64,000 bases of DNA from Datnioides undecimradiatus (Eukaryota; Chordata; Actinopteri; Lobotiformes; Datnioididae): positions 1-64,000 of the forward strand of contig WARS01004340.1 of assembly GCA_008933995.1 (NCBI GenBank), given 5' to 3'. A program made the position numbers and the translations under genes. Shown here one piece after another: positions 36,628 through 47,695 of the stretch. Position 1 is the first letter of the stretch; the number at the start of each line of letters is the position of its first letter. The notes under the pieces are model-generated. The model ran no database searches and had not been told where the DNA came from. It saw nothing but the letters and a program-made list of their open reading frames with translations.

Positions 36628-38419
36628 ATGAGCAAGCACTTGGCAACAGTGGCAAGGAAAAACTTCCTTTTAACAGGCAGAAACCTTGGGCAGATCCTGG
36701 CTCTAGGTGGACGGCCATCTGCCTTGACCAGTTGGGGGGAAAGAGAGAGAGAGAAGTACAGTATAGAATAATGACAGCAAATGACAGCAAATTGCAGCAG
36801 AGGACACGGGGCAGGTCGGTGGAGCCACAGATCAGATGTTCAGCTATGGAGCCACAGGTATCTGTAGAGAGGTACAGAGAGAGAGACCAGAGAGAAACAA
36901 GCACAGCACTAGGGGAGAGAGGACACAGAGTTAATGGAGTTTGAGGAGAGAGAGGGAAGAGGAGGAGTGTGGAGACGATCATGGGATGTCCCCCAGCAGC
37001 CTCGGCCTATAGCAGCATAACTAGGGGATGGCATGGATGGTGTAGTTCACATGGTAACTAGAGCTAGCTGTAAGCTTTGTCGAACAAGAAGGTTTTAAGC
37101 TTTACTTTAAAAGTAGAGAGTGTGTCTGCCTCTCGGACCCAGACTGGCAGCTGGTTCCACAGGAGAGGAAGCTAAAGGCTCGGCCTCCCACGTCTACTTT
37201 TGGAATTCTGGGAACCTGGCAAACCTGCACTCTGGGAGCCAATGTCTGTTGCGGTAATAGGGACTTAGCATCTCCGTGAGGCCTACAAAGGGCTTGACGT
37301 GGGGCCTTGTAGGTAGAGAAGGACTTTACGAAATCTATTCTGGACTTTACAGGAGCCAATGAAGAAGAAGCTAAAACTGGAGAAATATGATCTCTTGCTA
37401 ATTCCCATCAGAACCCTCACAGCAGCATTTGGATGAGCTGGAGGCTGTGATGAGCAGCTAGTCGGGACAACTTGACAGCAAGAAATTAATAGTCAACCTT
37501 GATGGCTGTCGTGGACTAAGCTTTTCAGCGCAATCACTTTTGGATGAGATCTCCTAATCTTAAACTATATTTAGCAAGTGAAGAAGGCAGTCCTAGTGAC
37601 CTGCCTAATATGGGACTGATAGGACATATCCTGGTCAAATACTGACTCCCAGGTTCTCACTTGGCAGTAGAACTGGGGAGGCCAAAGGTAACACCATCCA
37701 AAAGCAACTTTCTTGAGGTCAAGACAACCTGTCTCTGGGTGTTTGAGCTGAAACAAATCACCTCCAGTTTTGTCTGTATTTAGAAGCAAAAATTATAAGT
37801 CATCAGGCCTTAATGTCTGTCAGACGTCTGAAGTCTGATTAATTGATCTGTTTCTTCTGGCTTCATAGATAAATATGGCTGTGTATTGTCAGCGTGGCAG
37901 TGGAAGGTATGTTGTGCTTCTAATAATGTGCCTAGGGGGCATGTAGGGAGAACAACAATGGTCCAAGCACCCACAGAACCCTGTGGAACTGCATGATTAA
38001 CCATTGGCGTACCGCAGACCCCGAGTCATTATTAACATGGACAAACTGGAACTCCTGTCGGGATAGATAGGAATAAACCAAGCTTAGTGCTTTCCTTTGG
38101 CCCTGTATGTTCCTGATCTCTGTAGTAGGATAATGATCAATGATTGTCAAATGCAGCACTGAGGTCTAGCAGGACAAGTAAAGAGACAAGGCATTAGAAG
38201 CTATTAGGAGGTCATTGCTAGCCTACCAAATCTGTTTCTGTTAACATGATTTGGCTACAAATCCTGGCTGAAGCAGCTTCAAATAACTGCTCCTCTGCAG
38301 GTGATCACATAACTGATCAGCCCGCGGCCTTTTCAGGATTTTTAGAAATAAAGGGGAGGTTGGATATTGGTCTGTAGTCTTCTAAAACACCAGAGTCAGA
38401 AGGCTTTGAGTAGAGGTTT

Positions 38420-38880
38420 TGTAAGACTTGGCTACAAGGGAGAGCAGGACCCAGGCATGAGCAGGACAAGGATGCAGAAGATCTTTTAACCCGTTTATTA
38501 AATGGCTTGAAACTTCCACGGATGGTCAAGGCAGGCAGGGTCAAAAATCCAAGGAAAGTCCGAGTCCAAGCAAGGTGTGGTAAAAGCCAAAAAAACCAAA
38601 CAAAAATGCAAAAACCAAGAAATCCAAAATCTTTATGACTGGACATGGAATCTGGGTAGGGACTCTAAACTCAACAATGCGACAGAACAAGGCAATGGCA
38701 TAACTTAAAATAGGAATAGGGAGACCTTAAAAGCAGGGGCCACAAGAATTAGAAACCAATGGACTAATCAAGGTAAGGACACAAGTGAACAAAAACACAC
38801 AAAGGAAAAACTTTCAAATAAAACAGAAATAACACAAGAAGAAGAACTCATCAAACTGTGGGGTTTGATGACAGCAACAT
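38420..38880. mobile_element. About 450-bp insertion inside IR-A copy 2
   Basis: Between the IR-A-like sequences ending GAGGTTTTGTAAGA and resuming CATAAAAGCCTGTGG lies an unrelated segment with GGTCAAGGCAGGCAGGGTCA. That block recurs at about 56325-56345. It appears to be a separate repeat family, possibly a DNA transposon-derived element. Boundaries are approximate. Confidence 0.45.
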
Positions 38881-39729
38881 AAAAGCCTGTGGAACATAAC
38901 CTGTTAGTAATGACAGATTGATCTGGTCTATATAAAAGTGCCAAATCAGGGCAAAAACATCTTTGAGAAGACGAGTTGGGATGGGGTCCAAAAGACAGGT
39001 TGAGGGTTTGGATCTAATGATTGTTGAGGACAGTTCAGTGAGATCTGGGAGAATGGTCTAGAGACAAATCAGGGCCTGCAGACATTTCAGGGGCGCTGCG
39101 GTTGACACATGGATCTCTAACAGTTGAAGAGTCATCATAGATTCTTCCCTAATATCTTTGATTTTTACCCAGTAAAAAAGGAATTCCCTTAAAGTCATTC
39201 CTTGCTGAGAGCTGAGGAATGAATTGGCTCAACAGAGCTGACTCTTTGTCAGCCTGGCTGCAGTCTGAACAGAAACCTGGAGTTATTCTTATTTTCCTCT
39301 ATTGAGCTGGAATAGGCAGTTTCTTGCCCCTTCACATGGGAGCTGATTGTGTATATTACTATCTTTCAGGAAGGTGAAATTCTTCTACTATATATAATGG
39401 TGGATAGCCACTTCACTCTCTAACTTTAAATGAACTGTAGTCATGTGTGTCAAACCAAGGAGCTAGCTTCTCTGTGATGGCTTTCTTATTCTGTTTTATA
39501 GAACCACATTATTCAGTGCTGTGTGCAGTGGCCAGCTGCAGTATTATCAACAAAGATAATCTATATGTGCTGGACTAAGTAATTTAGGCTGCTATCCTCT
39601 GTTGTAATGTACGCGTGGCATAAAGCCAAAAGAGACAGAATAATCTCCTTAAGTGGAAACAGCATTATCAGAGACACCGACTGAGGGTGGCAGTTTCCTG
39701 TGATACTGAAAAAGTTCATAATTGTTAAC

Positions 39730-40260
39730 TGAAATGTTATTAAAAATGGTCAGATAAAGAGGGTTCTGGAAACACTATTAAATGGCTAACCCTAACTTGT
39801 CGGCGATGTTATCATGAAATCTATGATCCACACAATTGCTGAGACAGTGAAAATTAATTCAACTCTTGCTTGTAGTCACAAGTCTTGGAATGGTCATGAT
39901 TCTTTGTAAAATTGCTAAAGTGCATAGAGGATCACATCACCATCTGTTTATAAATAATGCTTTGTTATATACTTTGGCAAGATCCTTATCTTTTGTTATA
40001 CTTTCTGTTTTTTTTTTTTTTTAACATCAGCATGCTTTTATAAAATCATATACTCTCTAACAGTATACTTTTTATAACACATGCTTTGTAGAATCATATA
40101 TCTAACTTTTGTTATGCTGAAAAATGTTTTGTTTTTTACTATTAGGCGTGCTATGTAGAATATTTACCTGATCAAATTGTTGAATAAAAGATTTCTTTGG
40201 GCAAGATATAAGTGTCACAAGCCTCTTTATTTCAATTAGGTCTGATAGAAACAGGGTGGC
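39730..40260. other. AT-rich stretch before the integrase remnant
   Basis: No gene or clear repeat was recognised. A poly-T run lies near 40008-40022. Several TTTTATAA-like words repeat at about 40 bp, suggesting decayed short tandem sequence. Confidence 0.3.
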
Positions 40261-40263
40261 AGA

Positions 40264-41500
40264 ATGACTGAAACAACAAATGAAATTAACTTTCCTTACG
40301 GCCCATCGAGGGTAGCTTTAGAGAGTAAGAAGCGGTTGGGCGTGCTATGCAAAATGAAAGCAATTGAGAAAGTGAAATTGAAGCATCAAAGATTTTTTAG
40401 CGGAGCAGGATGCCTGCCATTATAAACCAACCAGAACATATTTTCCCGCATGAGTTTGTGTGCTAGGCCTTTGAATCAATTTCAAGCTGACCTTTGTGAT
40501 ATGCAAGCTTTAGCGGAACACAATGAGGGGTTTAAGTATTTAATTACGGTCATAGATGTATTTTTCAAAAAAAAAGCTTATCGTGTTTTGAAAATTAAGA
40601 CCGCTGCTGAATTGGTGAGGGGCTTTTAGATCATCTTTAACCTCCTACAGACCTAAACTCTTGCATGGCATGCTTTTATTGATTTCTCTTTTATTTATTT
40701 GGGTTGATTGGGACCTTACTAAGTGTAAAAACAATAATTATTTTTCATTCCCAAAAATGTGTTGTCCACATATGTGAGGCGCCAGGTCTCAGGAGGTTAA
40801 GACAGCCAAACTCCAGAAAAGCTACAAACAGATGGGTAAAATTTTTAACAAGAGTTTTTAAACGATGAAGAAACAAATTATGCATTACATTTGCCACAGC
40901 CAGCGATCTGAAAGATACAGTGATTGAAAGATTCAACCCGTACCTTAAAGACTAGAATGTGGCGATACTTTGCTGGCCAAAAAAGCTGCAGCGAAGGTAC
41001 CTCAGATTCTACAGCCTGGTAAAAAGCTACAATCACAGTTATCACAGCAGTATTAAAATAGCGCCTATGCAGGTGACTTCTAAAACACCTTCCAAATGTT
41101 TTCAAAACCTATGCGGTACATTTCCCCTCAGACCCACAAGGTAGGTTAAAGATTAATTTCAAGCGGGAATTTCGTCCAGAATATTATCCAAGTTGAGAGG
41201 CGTTTGACAAAAAAATATGAATGGAAACTTTACAGATAGAGGTGTTTATTATCTGATTGCATCAGCGTTTTTCCTCCGATACAAACTCAAAGATTATAAT
41301 GGAGAACCTATTGAGGGGTCATTTTATGAAGCTTGAGTTGCAAAAAGTAAAAATGACCAAGGTCGGACCTTCCAAGTAGAAAAAATTTTCAATTGGCATA
41401 CCTGCGATCGGGTGAAACAAGTGTTGAATGCAGCTGGAAAAACTGGCCGAAGTTTAACAGCTGGGTGAGGCTTAGTGAGCTGAAAGATATATAAAAAGCA
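40264..41500 (+). pseudogene. Retroviral-type integrase of a Maverick/Polinton-like element, degenerate
   Basis: Across several plus-strand frames broken by stops there is an RVE-type integrase core. The stretch with QADLCDMQALAEHNEGFKY and ITVIDVF (about 40480-40565) carries the first catalytic Asp. A later part (about 40890-41130) has ERFN and YNHSYHSSI, typical of the core's end. A chromodomain-like tail with FQVEKI lies at about 41380. An N-terminal chromodomain-bearing integrase with this core style is characteristic of Maverick/Polinton (adintovirus-like) elements, not of Ty3 retrotransposons; no reverse transcriptase is next to it. The copy has numerous stops and frameshifts and a 156-bp MITE inserted between the catalytic residues. 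It is certainly dead. No restored sequence is given. Confidence 0.65.
40641..40796. mobile_element. 156-bp piggyBac-like MITE with TTAA duplication
   Basis: The segment is flanked by TTAA at 40637-40640 and 40797-40800. Its ends are inverted: CCTCCTACAGACCT on the left, and AGGTCTCAGGAGG on the right. It splits the integrase remnant, since integrase-like codons stop at the left TTAA and resume after the right one. TTAA targeting is the piggyBac hallmark. Confidence 0.75.
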
Positions 41501-41527
41501 TCCGCTTAGGATAAGCTCATTCTCAAC

Positions 41528-41830
41528 ATGGATCCACTCTCCTTGACGGGTTTTTACATCACCCCTGCCTCGCACGCCTCCCTCAGTGTATTTAAAAAGC
41601 CTTACAAGCTCAGTTACCATGTGGTTAGCCCAGCATCTTGACTTTGAAGGACAGTAGCAGGTCCTTAACAGAGATTTCATACCCACACACAGCTGGTTTA
41701 ACATTCCCATAGAAGTCGGAGTATTTTGAGTGGAGAAAAACCCAAAGAACCAGGGAACAGAGACTGAGTTAAGCGTCAGAGAAGATCAGAGGGGTTATTA
41801 TCACTTAACCTGAATACTCTCATGACAAAC
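41528..41830 (+). pseudogene. Degenerate small ORF downstream of the integrase remnant
   Basis: Starting near an ATG at 41528, several short plus-strand frame pieces follow the integrase immediately on the same strand. Their composition resembles a compact structural-type ORF expected next to the integrase in Maverick/Polinton elements. At least three stops or shifts break it. The assignment rests mainly on position and is tentative. Confidence 0.3.
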
Positions 41831-41968
41831 GCTTTTCTCAGAAAAATCGACTCTGATATTTTCCTACAGTTTATCCACATTCAAAAGAGGTTTGAATACC
41901 AGGCGGGAGGACAGTATCACCTGTGCTTTTACCCTCCCCTGGCTTACACATGCTACCGCAGGTGGTAA

Positions 41969-43416
41969 CCCTCTGGAGTGACGGACACTCGGCGTCAAAT
42001 CATGTGACCCGATTTAAGATGGCAGCCTTGACAGAGCGCAGCTTCACCTGAGTCTCGCAATTAATTTATTAATAAAGTGCAGACTTCAAACTATATACTA
42101 GTTTTAAGAATTATGTCGAAATGGGCCAAGTAAAAACCCGACTTATGATGAGTTGTTTATCGATGTTTTTACACCGAACATTATTAGTCATGTTTGCTCT
42201 TGGTAAAACCACTTGCGGTAGGCTCTTGGCGATTCTGAGGAAGCGATCTCTTGGCTGCAGGAGCAGTTTAAGCAAGAAACGCAGCACCTCCTTTCCTATT
42301 GGTGGAAATACACCATTTCAACCAATCAAAAAATATAACTTAGCCAGGCTCCACATTTGGTTGCTGATCGAGGGAAGGTTGCTTGGGTTTGACTGGCTGT
42401 AATGATGGCGGCCAAGAAACAGCGTTGTTATCACGATGATAGCGACCAAATGGTTAGATATTGACAGATTTGACATTTGGCGTGTTTGTATTGTTTAGTT
42501 AGTTAGTTAGTTATAATATACTAATAAATAATATAATATAATATATATAATATAATATATAATATAATATAATATAATATAATATAATATAATATAATAT
42601 AAATGTGGGTGGAGTTGACCTGTCAGACCAGCTCATACAGTACTACTCCACCCACAGATAAACTGCTGGTACAGGACCATGTTGCTGCACTTCTTGGACA
42701 TTGCCACTACAAATGCATTCATTTTGCACCATGAGATGAGCAGTGCCAAGAATGTGCAGTCCATGGCACACAAAGACTTCATGGTGGAGCTGGTGTGTCA
42801 GCTCTGTGGCATGGACAAGGCTGGTGTTACCCAGACCAGGCCTGCTGCTCATGTTCCTGTGCCCATAGCCACAGCCTCCAAGTGGACAACAGTAGTAATG
42901 ACACAGCCTGGAAGTGTCAAGTCTGTGCTGTGCCCCTCTGTCTTGTGGTGGACAGGAACTGTTTTTTGGAGCAGCACAAATAGTTTGTGCCATTGTGGCA
43001 TCTTATTGTGACACCTGGTTATAGCTGTACAAAAAACACCTGTGGTATTACATGCATTTTAATGCAAATAGTTGTATATAACTTTGTTGTTTGCTAAATT
43101 TATACATTCATTTCTGAAATTTACAATTTGTATTTGCATTCTAAGTTATCAAAACGATTCGTTCAACATGTTTGTGGTTTTTACAGTAAAAAATGTAGTT
43201 TTTTCTTACTCGGATTTTGTGTTTTTTGTGTGATTTTAGGTCTAGTGTGTTAACACAGTATGTCAAAATTAAAAAATAACTGTAAATTCACACAGGTGAG
43301 GTTGTGCTGAACAAAATGATACCAAGCAAGGCAAGATAAACAACTTTTAAAGTGAAATATAAAGGTAAAATCAAAAGTAGTCAAAAACGGCCAATTACAC
43401 CCTAGACTCCAGAGGG
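41969..43416 (+). mobile_element. Deleted piggyBac element with matching inverted ends
   Basis: Both ends carry the inverted motif CCCTCTGGAGT (41969-41979, and its reverse complement 43406-43416). The right end is followed by TTAA (43417-43420); the left flank reads GTAA, one base off. Length is 1448 bp, shorter than an intact element. Only the transposase C-terminal part remains (42603-42987), and an AT-rich (TAATA)n stretch fills 42512-42600. Confidence 0.75.
42603..42987 (+). pseudogene. piggyBac (PGBD-like) transposase C-terminal fragment
   Basis: The first frame reads GGVDLSDQLIQYYSTHR, the conserved end of the catalytic domain with its last essential Asp, and then hits a stop. A second frame gives MLLHFLDIATTNAFILHHEM. 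A third gives the cysteine-rich zinc-binding tail with WKCQVCAVPLC and ending CFLEQHK. Two frameshifts separate these pieces, so the gene is dead. Family identity is strong. Confidence 0.82.
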
Positions 43417-43601
43417 TTAATAAAAAAATAAATAAATACATAAAAAAATAGAAAAATAGAAAAATAAAACAAAACTAATACCCGAAAGACAGCGTTTTTC
43501 CGTCTGTGAAGAGACGCCTTTTGTCATAGACTACTCTAAACTTTTTTTTAAATGATGAATTTTTTAGGAGAAGGCTCCTTTTATCACGCTTTATGTTGGG
43601 T

Positions 43602-43740
43602 GAGGAAGCTCGATCACGCTCTCTTCGTCTGCCTTAGAGTTGTTTAAATAGCCCTCCACCAGCTCTCTAACGCTGTCGAAGTTAACTAGATCACAACATT
43701 CCCTGGTCTGTGAGATGCCTTTAGCGCGTAGCACTACTTG
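43602..43740 (-). pseudogene. Fragment resembling a protein-primed family B DNA polymerase C terminus
   Basis: A minus-strand frame reads VLRAKGISQTRECC then LVNFDSVRELVEGYL and stops at 43602-43604. The pattern (RAKGI, then about ten residues, then NFD and a hydrophobic helix) is what the very C-terminal part of Maverick/Polinton-type polymerases looks like to me; this is pattern recognition, not an alignment. The frame is cut on its 5' side at about 43748 by IR-A copy 3. It lies opposite in orientation to the integrase remnant, with the piggyBac element between them. Confidence 0.4.
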
Positions 43741-43747
43741 TTTTTTG

Positions 43748-43963
43748 TCTCGGGCCGTCCACCTAGAGCCAGGATCTGCCCAAGGTTTCTGCCTGTTAAA
43801 GGAAGTTTTTCCTGCCTCTGTCTCCAGGTGTTTGCTCTTGGTGGAGCTGTTGGGTGTGATTAACAGTAATGAGTGTGGTCTAGACCCGCTCTGTTTGTAA
43901 AGTGCCCTGAGATGACTTTGGTTTGAATTGGTGCTATATAAATAAAATTTAATTGAAATGAAC
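43748..43963 (-). mobile_element. Interspersed repeat IR-A, short copy 3
   Basis: The reverse complement of copy 1 runs from CGTCCACCTAGAGCCAGGAT through GTGTGGTCTAGACCCGCTCT to GCTATATAAATAAAATT. It separates the polymerase-like fragment from the second LINE. Confidence 0.75.
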
Positions 43964-46222
43964 TGTACAGATGTCACAGTGTTACAGACAACACGCAGTC
44001 CTCACCTAGAGACACTATTCATCAACTGCAAACTATTTTATTCAACACAGGGGTTCTCCTCTTTTATTCCGGTTGGTGTTTACATCCCATCTCAGGCCTG
44101 TGTCAGTGAGGCCTTACAACATCTGACTGACCAGATTATCAGCATGGAGCACACACATCCAGACTCTCTGCTCATTGTTCTGGGAGACTTTAACAGAGCA
44201 AACCTCAGCCACGAACTTCTAGAATACAGATAGCACATTAAGTGTCCCACCAGGGATGAAAACACCTGGAGCACTGCTCCACTGTAATTAAGAATACATA
44301 TCGGTCTGTCCCCTGTGCAGCTTTGGGTCTCTCTGATCACTGCATGGTTCACCTCATCCCAGCTTTCAGGCAGAAACCAAAACCTGCTAAGCCTGTGGTC
44401 AAGCCTGTGAAGAGATGGACCAATGAGGCAAAGGAAGAATTGGACTGTTGGACTGTGAAGCTGCAGCCACTGACCTGGATGACTTGACTGACATCGTACA
44501 TCAGTTTTTGTGAGGACGTGTGTGTGTCAGGTAAAAGCTTCAGCACATACAACAACAATAAGCTGTGGTTCACCGGAAAACTCAGGGCAAGGGCAGGGCA
44601 ATCACCACCAACTCTCCCCTCCCCACCAGCCAGTGCACCTTTACTCAGCGTCTGTGAGGAGGATGTATGTCAGCTCTTTCAGAGACAGAAGATCAGGAAA
44701 GCACCCAGCCCAGATGGTGTGTCCCCCTCCTGTATGAAAGTCTGTGCCCCATCTTCAGACAGATCTTTAACATATCCCTGAAGCTGTGCGAAGTTCCCTC
44801 CTGCTTCAAACACTCCACAAGCATAGCAGTCCCCAAGAAACCCCCCATCACAGGATTAAATGACTTCAGACCCACTGCTCTGACGTCTGTGGCCATGAAA
44901 TCCTTTGAAAGAGTGGTGTTGAACCACCTGAAGGACATCACGGGACCCTGCTGAACCCCCTGCAGTTTGCCTACACGGCAAACAGGTCAGTGGATGATGC
45001 AGTCAACATGGGACTGCGCTACATCCTGCAACACCTTGACTCCGCAGGTACTTATGCAAGGATCCCGTTTGTGGACTTCAGCTCAGCGTTCAGCACCAAC
45101 ATCCCAGAAGTCCTCTGCTCCAAACTCACCCGGCTCTCCATGCCAGCCTCCACCTGCCAGTGGATCACAAACTTCGTGACAGAGCAAAGGCAGCAGGTGA
45201 GTTTGGGGAAATCACATCCAGCTCACAGTCAATCGGCTCTCAGTCTTCATACAGACTGGAGATTGAACAGCTGGCCCTCTGGTGCATCCAGAACAACCTG
45301 GAGCTTAACATGCCCAAAACTGTGGAGATGACAGTGGACTTCAGGAGGAGGTTCGCATCACTGCCCCCCATCACCATTCTCAACAATACTGTGTCTGCTT
45401 TGGAGACATTCAGATTCCTGGGATCTACTATCTCCCGGGACCTAAAATGGACTCCTAACATAAACTCAATCATCAAAAAGGCCCAGCAGAGGATGTTCGT
45501 CCTGCGCCAGCTCAGGAGGTTCAACCTGCCTCAGGAGCTGCTGACCCAGTTCTACTCTGTAGTCATCCAGTCTGTTCTCTGCTCATCCATCACTGTCTGG
45601 TTTGGATCAGCCACCAAACAACACAGGAACAGACTGCAACAAACTGTCAGGACTACAGAGAGAATCACTGCTGCCAACCTTCCCCCCATCTAGGACTTAA
45701 ACACATCCAGAGTCAGGAAAAGGGCAGAAACATCAATGCAGACCCTTCACACCCTGGACATAACCTGTTACCTCCTCCCCTCTGGGAGGTGCTGCGCAAC
45801 ACCATACGCTAAAACAACCACACACAGGAACAGTGTTTTCCCTCAGGCCGTTACTCTGTTGAACACTTAACAGCCACACAGAGACAATCTCCCCCAACTG
45901 CAAAACTCCAACCTACTCACAGGTAACACTCATCTACTGCAAACACTGTGTTTAGATTTGTATACATGTATATACTCCTGTACATAACATACTGACAATC
46001 TGCTCCTGCACCAATATTCATTCCTACCATTTGCACCAATTCAACCAAAACTCCTAGTGAACTTGTACATACATACTTTTTCATTTGTGTTGGATGTAAA
46101 TAATAGTCTGGTTATGCGTAAATAACAGTTTTGTTATGGTGCAGAGAGCAATGGAAACAACCAGAGAAAAATTCCTTGTATGCTTTAGCATCCTTGGCGA
46201 AATAAAGCTGATTCTGATTCTG
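43964..46222 (+). mobile_element. Second L2/CR1-like LINE, dead copy
   Basis: It contains part of the AP endonuclease (SLLIVLGDFNRANLSHELL, then a stop), linker pieces and reverse transcriptase blocks (APSPDGVSPS, LNDFRPTALTSVAMKSFERV). The C-terminal part is similar to the 34-36 kb copy, and the 3' tail is AAATAAAGCTGATTCTGATT. There are several stops and frameshifts. The interval holding the GTPQG and FADD motifs is missing: sequence passes from QQVSLGK directly to the helix LALWCIQNNLEL, a loss of about 60 codons relative to the first copy. The enzyme cannot work. Confidence 0.85.
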
Positions 46223-46755
46223 TTGGACCGTGGTGGATTCTGGTGGACTGTGGTAGCTGTTGATGTCGTGAAAACGCCCTGAACAGATGCCAGCTGAGAT
46301 GAAGCCGTGGATTGTGGCAAAGGTGCACATATTCCTGGAGGCCAGAGTCCATCAGGTGCACAGGTACATCAAACCATCATCATCAAATCATTACTGATAC
46401 AGGACAGGTTCTGGCTGCAGGTGACACCAGAGAGGCTCTCAGGTGTCCTAAGGTAAGGTAAGTCCTTACTGTGATCACACGGTAAGTATAAAGATTACTG
46501 CAAATGTTGTGAATAAGATCAGAATTTTACAGAAAAGTTCCAAATATTTCAGGAAAAACATTTGTAATGTTTTAGAAAAGTTGTAATATTTCACAAAAAA
46601 AGTCTCATGAAGTTTATTTTTAATCTTTAATATTTTACAAGATTCTCATACATCAAAGAAGCTGCAGCAGCTTCTTTGCAAAACATTACAACTTTTTATC
46701 AAAACATCAAAATACATTTTTACCAAAATATCAACATCATAACATTATCACTCAT
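46223..46755. other. Intergenic stretch right of the transposon nest
   Basis: No gene recognised. The first part has short GGTGGATTCTGGTGGACTGT repeats, and the rest is AT-rich. Confidence 0.35.
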
Positions 46756-46759
46756 GAGT

Positions 46760-47075
46760 TCAAGGCGTGTTGGAGGCATGTTGGAAGCTGGTTTGAGGTG
46801 TGTTGGAGGCATGTTGGAGACATGTCTGAGGTGTATTGGAGGCATGTTAGATGCATGTTTGAGGCATGTTGGAGATGTGTTGGAGGCATGTTGGAGACAT
46901 GTTTGAGGTGTGTTGGAGGCATGTTGGAGACATGTTTGAGGTGTGTTGGAGGCATGTTAGACGTGTGTTGGAGGCATGTTTGAGGCATGTTGGAGATGTG
47001 TTAGAGGTGTGTTGGAGGCGTGTTGGAGGTGTGTTGGAGGTGTGTTTGAGATGTGTTGGAGGCATGTTGGGTTCA
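46760..47075. repeat. 15-bp-type minisatellite
   Basis: About 20 units of the kind GTGTTGGAGGCATGT and TTGGAGACATGTTTGAG. Both strands stay open for 60-100 codons with Cys/Trp- or Pro/Thr-rich translations, which are repeat artefacts. It lies just beyond the qki 3' end. Confidence 0.9.
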
Positions 47076-47356
47076 GTTCAGTTTTCAGTATCAGATTCAC
47101 GTAACGCATTCCAATGCAGGATGCTGCAGTCATATGATGCTAGGTTAACAAGTTGTGGTCACATGACATTGGGGCGGGGATGAGGGGGACCAGTTTCTGT
47201 TAAATAAAACTTTGTGAGGTTCTTTGTGTGACGTGAAACTCTGAGGCAAGTTGACAGTAGTACAAACATCTTCAGCCATTCAGACAACAGTAAAGGCAGA
47301 GTGAACACAGTCGTACCTGAACGCCTCTTTCACAGCTGACTCCACATCACCTGATG

Positions 47357-47388
47357 TTACAGACATTTTGTGGGATTAACAGCACCCC
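47357..47388 (-). CDS. qki: Candidate terminal qki exon (QKI-6-like tail)
   Basis: A good acceptor (TTTGTCCACAG) precedes a short frame which, joined in phase to exon 6, encodes [10 protein letters not shown] and a TAA stop. It resembles the short PTK-containing tail of the cytoplasmic QKI-6 isoform. No exon matching the basic nuclear-localisation tail of QKI-5 was found between 46.2 and 47.8 kb. The assignment is tentative because the exon is so short. Confidence 0.45.
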
Positions 47389-47661
47389 CTGTGGACAAAC
47401 AGATGGAGGAGATCTTTACACTTCCTCTGTTTGTCTAATGAAAATTCAAATATTTAATATTTGAGCTGATGATTTATCGACAGTAAGAACAAAAGAAAGA
47501 GAATAAAAACGTCAAAACTTTTCTGTTGTTGTTTCTGGTGAGTTTTAACGTCAGGAGCTGCGAATCATATCATCACTCTTCTCCAACCACTGACTCCATC
47601 CAACAGGGGGCGATGCTGCGGGCTTCAGCTGTCAATGAGGCGTGGGTGTGTGTGAGTGTGT

Positions 47662-47695
<34 letters not shown>

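Larger units (their letters stand above)
34011..39720 (+). mobile_element. Interspersed repeat IR-A, long copy 2 with nested insertions
   Basis: The left part (34011-34140) matches the start of IR-A, and the sequence resumes at 36628 exactly where it left off when compared with copy 1 (CAGTTCCACC joined to ATGAGCAAGC). From there it runs rightwards for about 3 kb of non-coding sequence. The first part is recognisable as the well-known long fish repeat with CAGCTGGTTCCACAGGAGAG and CTATTCTGGACTTTACAGGA. The right limit near 39.7 kb is approximate. It has no coding capacity, and its superfamily is not identified. Confidence 0.65.

Noticed and set aside
46676-47183. Cys/Trp-rich and Pro/Thr-rich ORFs on both strands
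   Set aside because: They lie in a 15-bp minisatellite and have no independent support.
47300-47365. Possible start exon of another gene ([16 protein letters not shown]) on the minus strand
   Set aside because: It overlaps the better-supported candidate terminal exon of qki, and no downstream exons or family match were found.
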